DNA of 64,000 bases from NCBI GenBank assembly GCA_023412005.1, contig JAEYOE010000015.1, forward strand, positions 42,390 to 106,389, given 5' to 3'. The number at the start of each line of letters is the position of its first letter. Position 1 is the stretch's first letter. The notes beneath the pieces were generated by a model. It was not told the DNA's origin, made no database searches, and saw only the letters and a list, made by a program, of their open reading frames with translations. The position numbers were made by a program, and so were the translations under genes. This DNA comes from Bacillota bacterium. GTDB lineage: Bacteria; Bacillota; Clostridia; Christensenellales; SZUA-584. Below are positions 60,011-64,000 of this stretch, piece by piece.

Positions 60011-61216
60011 TTGACCGATTTGCAACAGACAGCGCTTGCGCTGCGCTCACTCGTGCTATTCCGCCGTCTGCTTCAGGACGATGTCATCATGAAGCTCAGC
60101 GCGCTGCTGGATGCGCCGAATCTGCCGGTATCTGAGCAGGTTTCGCGCTACGCGGACTTTGCTGCCGCGTTGTTTGCGCACGGCACCCATCTCACCGACT
60201 ATGTGTGGTCGCACATTGCCGAGGATGACAACATTTACATTCAAAAACGCGCGCTGCAGCAGCCTGTTGACAGCGTGCTGGAAGACTGCGTCGCGAATGA
60301 GCTTGGCGTGCTGCAAACCGCCGCGCGTATCACGTCATCGACTATTCTTGCGCATATCAGTTACGACGGGTTTCTGCCGAGCTGGCAAACGAGTGATGCG
60401 GATTTTGCCGCCGCTTACAGCCGTCTGATGCAAACCGCTGCCGTTACGGGCTACGGCATATACGCCCGGCATCACATGCTGCGCGTGACAAACGGAATCA
60501 TCGTCCCCGTCACCTCGCCCGACCCCATCAGACTCTCCGGCTTAAAGGGGTACGAGCGGCAGAAGCAGCTGGTAACCGATAACACGCTTTCGCTGCTCGG
60601 TGGCAAACCTGCCGCCAATGTGCTGCTTTACGGCGACGCGGGCACCGGCAAATCGTCTACCGTGAAGGCGCTTGCGAACGAATACCGTGCGCAGGGGCTG
60701 AGGCTCGTTGAGATCGGCAAACGGCAGATTGGCGATATACCGGCGGTTGCGGAACAGCTTAGCCAAAACCCGCTCAAGTTCATTCTGTTCATCGATGATC
60801 TTTCGTTCACGCATCAAAATGATGATTTTAACACACTCAAAGCCGTGCTGGATGGGTCGGTTTCGTCCAAAGCCACCAACACTGTGATTTACGCCACAAG
60901 CAACAGACGCCATATGGTGAAGGAGCTTTTCTCCGACCGCGAGGGCGACGATATACACCGCAACGAAACGATACAGGAATTATCGTCGCTGTCTCACCGT
61001 TTCGGGCTGACCGTGGGCTATTTTAAGCCGGACAAGCAAGCATATCTTGATATCGTTCATGCACTTAGGGACGATTTTGACATCCATATGGAGGATGCGC
61101 AAATTGACATTGAAGCGGAGCGCTTTGCAAGCGCCGGCCGGTCGCCGCGTGCCGCACGGCAGTTTATCGATGCGCTCAGGCGCAGCGCGCCGGAGCAAGA
61201 CGGCAAGGAGCACTAA
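60011..61216 (+). CDS. DUF815-family AAA-type ATPase
   Basis: A 401-residue ATP-binding protein. The C-terminal half has Walker A LLYGDAGTGKSSTVKAL, Walker B FILFIDDLSF, the sensor segment TNTVIYATSNRRHMV and an arginine-rich RSPRAARQF. The N-terminal half is helical. I assign a TTG start at 60011: GAAAGGA lies about eight bases upstream and 16 bp after the ybaK stop. An ATG at 59918 would overlap ybaK by 77 bp. The family is widespread in clostridia; its function is unknown. Confidence 0.88.
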   Translation: MTDLQQTALALRSLVLFRRLLQDDVIMKLSALLDAPNLPVSEQVSRYADFAAALFAHGTHLTDYVWSHIAEDDNIYIQKRALQQPVDSVLEDCVANELGVLQTAARITSSTILAHISYDGFLPSWQTSDADFAAAYSRLMQTAAVTGYGIYARHHMLRVTNGIIVPVTSPDPIRLSGLKGYERQKQLVTDNTLSLLGGKPAANVLLYGDAGTGKSSTVKALANEYRAQGLRLVEIGKRQIGDIPAVAEQLSQNPLKFILFIDDLSFTHQNDDFNTLKAVLDGSVSSKATNTVIYATSNRRHMVKELFSDREGDDIHRNETIQELSSLSHRFGLTVGYFKPDKQAYLDIVHALRDDFDIHMEDAQIDIEAERFASAGRSPRAARQFIDALRRSAPEQDGKEH

Positions 61217-61546
61217 GCCAGCAAAGAGCACGTACCAGGGAAAGCCGGATGAGAGACAACGAAGCTATCATGCTGAGCTTGTCGACTCCGTTAACACTCC
61301 GCTCGGCATGGCAAAAGGACAACAGCGTTATCACTTCGCTCGGGTCGACAGAATTGACCCCCACTGCGCTCGATATGACAGAGCAGCTTACACGTCGCTT
61401 GGCATGATGCCAGCCTTAAAAAACACCCCGTAACAAAAACTTAATGGTTTTATTTGCTTATCATTGTTTATATATACATCATCATAGCGAAAATCGACAG
61501 TATGACTAAGTAAAAAATTATTTAGGAACAATGAGGTATTATCACC
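61217..61546. other. Intergenic region with degenerate palindromic repeats
   Basis: This 330-bp gap contains, at about 61266-61385, degenerate short segments such as GAGCTTGTCGACTCCG, CACTTCGCTCGGGTCGACAG and CTGCGCTCGATATGACA. They resemble the inverted repeat at 26926-27040 in style. The last 100 bp are AT-rich and must carry the chemoreceptor promoter. Confidence 0.45.
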
Positions 61547-63154
61547 ATGAAAAACAGCACAAAAGCCAAGATCATTCTGACATGTATTGTTGTATCTGCC
61601 ATCTTTGTATCAATCGGGCTCTTGACCGTTCTTCGCATCAACAGCAGTTCCGATCCGTCAGCCGCAACATTGCTTATTGCTCTTTCGGCTGCAGGCCTCG
61701 CAATGTCTCTGTTGACGGGCATCATGCTCCAAAAAATCATCAGCAAACCGATGGACAAGGTATCAACGCAGCTTAAAGCCATGGCTGCCGGTGAAGACAT
61801 CGAAAAGATAAACCTCAGGGGATTCACAGGGACATTTAAAACCATGGCCGAACACCTTAACGATGTTCATACTGCCATGTACCGGCTGCTGGACGACAGC
61901 CATGCGCTGGCGGAGCACGCCATTAACGGCAATTTAACCGAGCGTGTTGATGTATCCAGGCATCAAGGTTTATACAGAGGCGTGATGGAAGGCCTTAATC
62001 AAACAATTGATGCGGTGACGGCACCGATTCAGGAGTCTGCCGCTGTCTTCAATGAACTGGCCAAGGGCAACATGAGCATCAGCTTAACCGGCGACTATCC
62101 GGGGGATTATGCAGTTATTAAAGACTCTTTGAACGGTTTTATCAGCCAGCTCAAGCAGATAATCGCCGATATCTCCCACGTGCTCACAGAAATGTCCACC
62201 GGGAGTTTCAATGTTCATCCTTCCTTTGCGTATAACGGCAGCTTTAACGCGCTGAACCAAAGCATAGAAAGAATACTCGAATCTCTCAACGCCATTATGG
62301 CTGATATCAGTGTCTCTGCGGAACAGGTGGCCTCCGGTATTCGGCAGGTTTCCGACGGCAGTCAAACCGTCTCTATGGGCGCGACCGAGCAGGCCGGTGC
62401 GATTGAAGAGCTGACGGCCACTGTTTCTGTGATTGCGCAGCAAACACGTCAGAACGCCGATGACGCCGCCCGGGCCAATGAGCTGACACATACAGCCAAA
62501 GAGAACGCCGAGCAGGGCAATGAGATGATGAGCGCTATGCAGCAGGCGATGAGCGAAATCAACGAGGCTTCCGCAAGCATCAGCAAGATTATTAAGGTGA
62601 TTGACGACATCGCGTTCCAAACCAACATACTGGCGCTGAACGCGGCCGTGGAAGCGGCGCGCGCAGGCGTGCATGGCAAGGGGTTTGCGGTGGTTGCCGA
62701 GGAGGTCAGGAACCTCGCGGCCAAGAGCGCGCAGGCCGCCAAGCAGACCACCGAGCTGATTGAAGGATCGGTTACGAAGACTGCTGCGGGTACAAAGATT
62801 GCGGATAACACGGCATCAGCACTCGTGGGTATACTGGACAGCGTGGACAAGGCGGCAGAGCTTGTGGGGAATATCGCCACAGCCTCCAACGAGCAGGCCA
62901 CCGCGATTGTTCAGGTGAATAAGGGTATTGAGCAGATGAGCCAGGTGGTGCAGAACAACTCGGCGACCTCACAGGAACAGGCTGCGGCCACACAGGAGCT
63001 TTCCGCGCAGGCGGAGATGCTCAAAAGCATGGTCAGCCAGTTTCATCTCGCGTCTGGCGGTGCTTCTAAAACACAGGCGCTGCCATCTGCATCTGCGCCT
63101 GCCCCAAGCGATGCGCAAATCCGGCTCGACGAAAATGATTTTGGGAAGTATTAA
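61547..63154 (+). CDS. Methyl-accepting chemotaxis protein with minimal sensing loop
   Basis: A 535-residue receptor. Two membrane helices (about 8-29 and 39-61) are separated by only about ten residues, so there is essentially no extracellular sensing domain. HAMP-like segments follow (about 62-250, apparently repeated), then the signalling domain with DDIAFQTNILALNAAVEAAR and GKGFAVVAEEVRNLAAKSAQ. It may sense membrane or cytoplasmic state through the HAMP stack. It is followed by a strong terminator. Confidence 0.93.
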   Translation: MKNSTKAKIILTCIVVSAIFVSIGLLTVLRINSSSDPSAATLLIALSAAGLAMSLLTGIMLQKIISKPMDKVSTQLKAMAAGEDIEKINLRGFTGTFKTMAEHLNDVHTAMYRLLDDSHALAEHAINGNLTERVDVSRHQGLYRGVMEGLNQTIDAVTAPIQESAAVFNELAKGNMSISLTGDYPGDYAVIKDSLNGFISQLKQIIADISHVLTEMSTGSFNVHPSFAYNGSFNALNQSIERILESLNAIMADISVSAEQVASGIRQVSDGSQTVSMGATEQAGAIEELTATVSVIAQQTRQNADDAARANELTHTAKENAEQGNEMMSAMQQAMSEINEASASISKIIKVIDDIAFQTNILALNAAVEAARAGVHGKGFAVVAEEVRNLAAKSAQAAKQTTELIEGSVTKTAAGTKIADNTASALVGILDSVDKAAELVGNIATASNEQATAIVQVNKGIEQMSQVVQNNSATSQEQAAATQELSAQAEMLKSMVSQFHLASGGASKTQALPSASAPAPSDAQIRLDENDFGKY

Positions 63155-63168
63155 TGTGACGAAAATGA

Positions 63169-63200
63169 GGAGCAGCCAACCGGGCTGCTCCTTTTGTTTT
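63169..63200 (+). terminator. Rho-independent terminator of the chemoreceptor gene
   Basis: GGAGCAGCC / GGCTGCTCC stem followed by TTTTGTTTTT, 15 bp after the stop. Confidence 0.85.
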
Positions 63201-63227
63201 TACAAAATGTATTTAGTATAGGCCAAA

Positions 63228-63260
63228 GCGGGTCGCCTTGGAAGTCGACCCCTACGAATC
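63228..63260. repeat. Dispersed palindrome-plus-CCCTAC repeat
   Basis: GCGGGTCGCCTTGGAAGTCG followed by ACCCCTACGAATC. A degenerate member of the family; the stem is imperfect. Confidence 0.6.
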
Positions 63261-63318
63261 AATTGAATAATTGTATGCATCCGCAATATGCGGATGTTGC
63301 AAATTTTGTCCTTTCAAA

Positions 63319-63350
63319 GCGGGTCGACACGGAGGTCGACCCCTACAGGG
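63319..63350. repeat. Dispersed palindrome-plus-CCCTAC repeat
   Basis: GCGGGTCGACACGGAGGTCG followed by ACCCCTACAGGG. GGTCGAC and GTCGACC arms pair well; closest to the copy at 39176-39209. Confidence 0.65.
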
Positions 63351-63465
63351 TGCGAGCAAACACATTCGGGGCACAGTCGGGAGGCGAACGCAACCTTTGT
63401 TTACAAATTGGATGCATTGCTATATTGTGTAGCAATAATATGTGATGCTATTTTAAGGAGCATTT

Positions 63466-63846
63466 ATGATTGAAAGCAAAGGTTTCGCATACTGCGGGCT
63501 GGCGTGCTGCATCTGCAGCGAGAGAGACTGCCCGGGATGCCGGATGGATGGCTGCACCGGAAAAGAGTGGTGCAGTAATTTCAACTGCTGCCGAGAGAAG
63601 AACCTGAATGGCTGCTGGGCGTGCGATGAGTTTCCGTGTACAGGAACCATGCTCGATAAGCTTCGTATCCGCACGTTTGCGAATTACATCAAAACTCATG
63701 GTGAGAAGGCGCTGATGGAACGACTGTGCATCAATGAAGAAAACGGCGTGGTCTATCATTACGAGGGACAGCTTATCGGCGATTATGACACGGCAGATAG
63801 CGAGGAGGGAATCATTCGAATTATTAATGAAGGGATGAGAGAGTAA
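63466..63846 (+). CDS. DUF3795-family cysteine-rich protein
   Basis: A 126-residue protein with a dense N-terminal cysteine cluster (YCGLACCICSERDCPGCR, then C-C pairs through about residue 58) typical of DUF3795, likely binding zinc or an iron-sulfur cluster. AAGGAG lies before the ATG. The C-terminal half is helical with no known motif. Function unknown. The last 150 bp of the window after it hold no gene; a fragment of the ACCCCGAAG repeat element lies near 63878. Confidence 0.8.
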   Translation: MIESKGFAYCGLACCICSERDCPGCRMDGCTGKEWCSNFNCCREKNLNGCWACDEFPCTGTMLDKLRIRTFANYIKTHGEKALMERLCINEENGVVYHYEGQLIGDYDTADSEEGIIRIINEGMRE

Positions 63847-64000
63847 TTTTGTTACGCGTTTTAAAAGAGCATTCCTGTACCCCGAAGCCAGCTATATAAA
63901 GTCAAGCCCCAAAATCATGGTTAAAGGGGACTTGGTCGCGAAGGATAGCAAAAATAGAATAAGTCATCTTACGGGCAACAGCTCCGATGGAAGTCATATG

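Larger units (their letters stand above)
63155..63465. other. Intergenic region with terminator and two dispersed repeats
   Basis: Contains the chemoreceptor terminator and two palindrome-plus-CCCTAC repeats (63228-63260, 63319-63350), then the DUF3795 leader. No gene is evident. Confidence 0.55.

Overview
The window looks like chromosomal DNA of a member of the Bacillota, most likely class Clostridia. The evidence is strong AGGAGG-type ribosome sites, TTGACA/TATAAT promoters, SorC-type sugar regulators, AcoABCL-type dehydrogenases, DUF6320, DUF815 and a PadR regulator. I could not place it to genus. There are no rRNA or tRNA genes, insertion sequences or CRISPR arrays that I can see.

Region 1 (124-33120) is a very large pentose-related catabolic region, almost all on the minus strand. 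The first block (7908 to 124) encodes a bacterial microcompartment (BMC) of the sugar-phosphate type: ribulose-phosphate 3-epimerase, a short-chain dehydrogenase, deoxyribose-phosphate aldolase with an encapsulation-like N-terminus and a C-terminal 4Fe-4S motif, one BMC-H shell protein, a second short-chain dehydrogenase, a Gfo/Idh/MocA oxidoreductase, PduL, a PduM-like protein, one BMC-P vertex protein and a CoA-acylating aldehyde dehydrogenase. Next come two SorC regulators and a ribose-type ABC transporter operon (binding protein, ATPase, two permeases, an AllA-like cupin, an aldo/keto reductase). A third SorC regulator and an L-xylulose-kinase-like FGGY kinase follow. After that is an operon that joins AraD-like and UlaE-like L-pentulose-phosphate epimerases to a full acetoin-dehydrogenase-type complex, then a second acetoin-dehydrogenase-type complex and a divergent fourth SorC regulator. 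Recurrent palindromes (TGnACn-N2-TGTTCA and TAACA-N2-TGTTA) lie before most of these units and suggest one regulatory network. A consistent reading is uptake of an L-pentulose or a pentitol, phosphorylation to L-xylulose 5-phosphate, epimerisation by UlaE, AraD and Rpe to the pentose-phosphate pool, and aldehyde handling in the BMC. Where the aldehyde comes from (DeoC or the acetoin-type E1) is not settled by sequence.

Region 2 (33189-38908) holds an orphan Imm53-like immunity protein, then an iron/cobalamin-type ABC transporter operon that also carries a methyltransferase and a THEP1-like NTPase, with a divergent IclR regulator.

Region 3 (38909-46822) has a repeat-rich intergenic stretch with two composite repeats exactly 300 bp apart, a giant secreted multi-Ig surface protein, an N-terminally short PadR regulator, a small secreted protein, and an ECF sigma factor with its membrane anti-sigma partner.

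Region 4 (47255-54195) is glycoside use: a GH1 enzyme and a GPH-type transporter on the plus strand, convergent with GH13 and GH36 glycosidases. Region 5 (54653-63846) has a DUF6320/acyltransferase pair, a membrane-free chemoreceptor fused to a periplasmic-binding-like domain, YbaK, a DUF815 ATPase, a second chemoreceptor and a DUF3795 protein. Dispersed palindromic repeats sit in the gaps.
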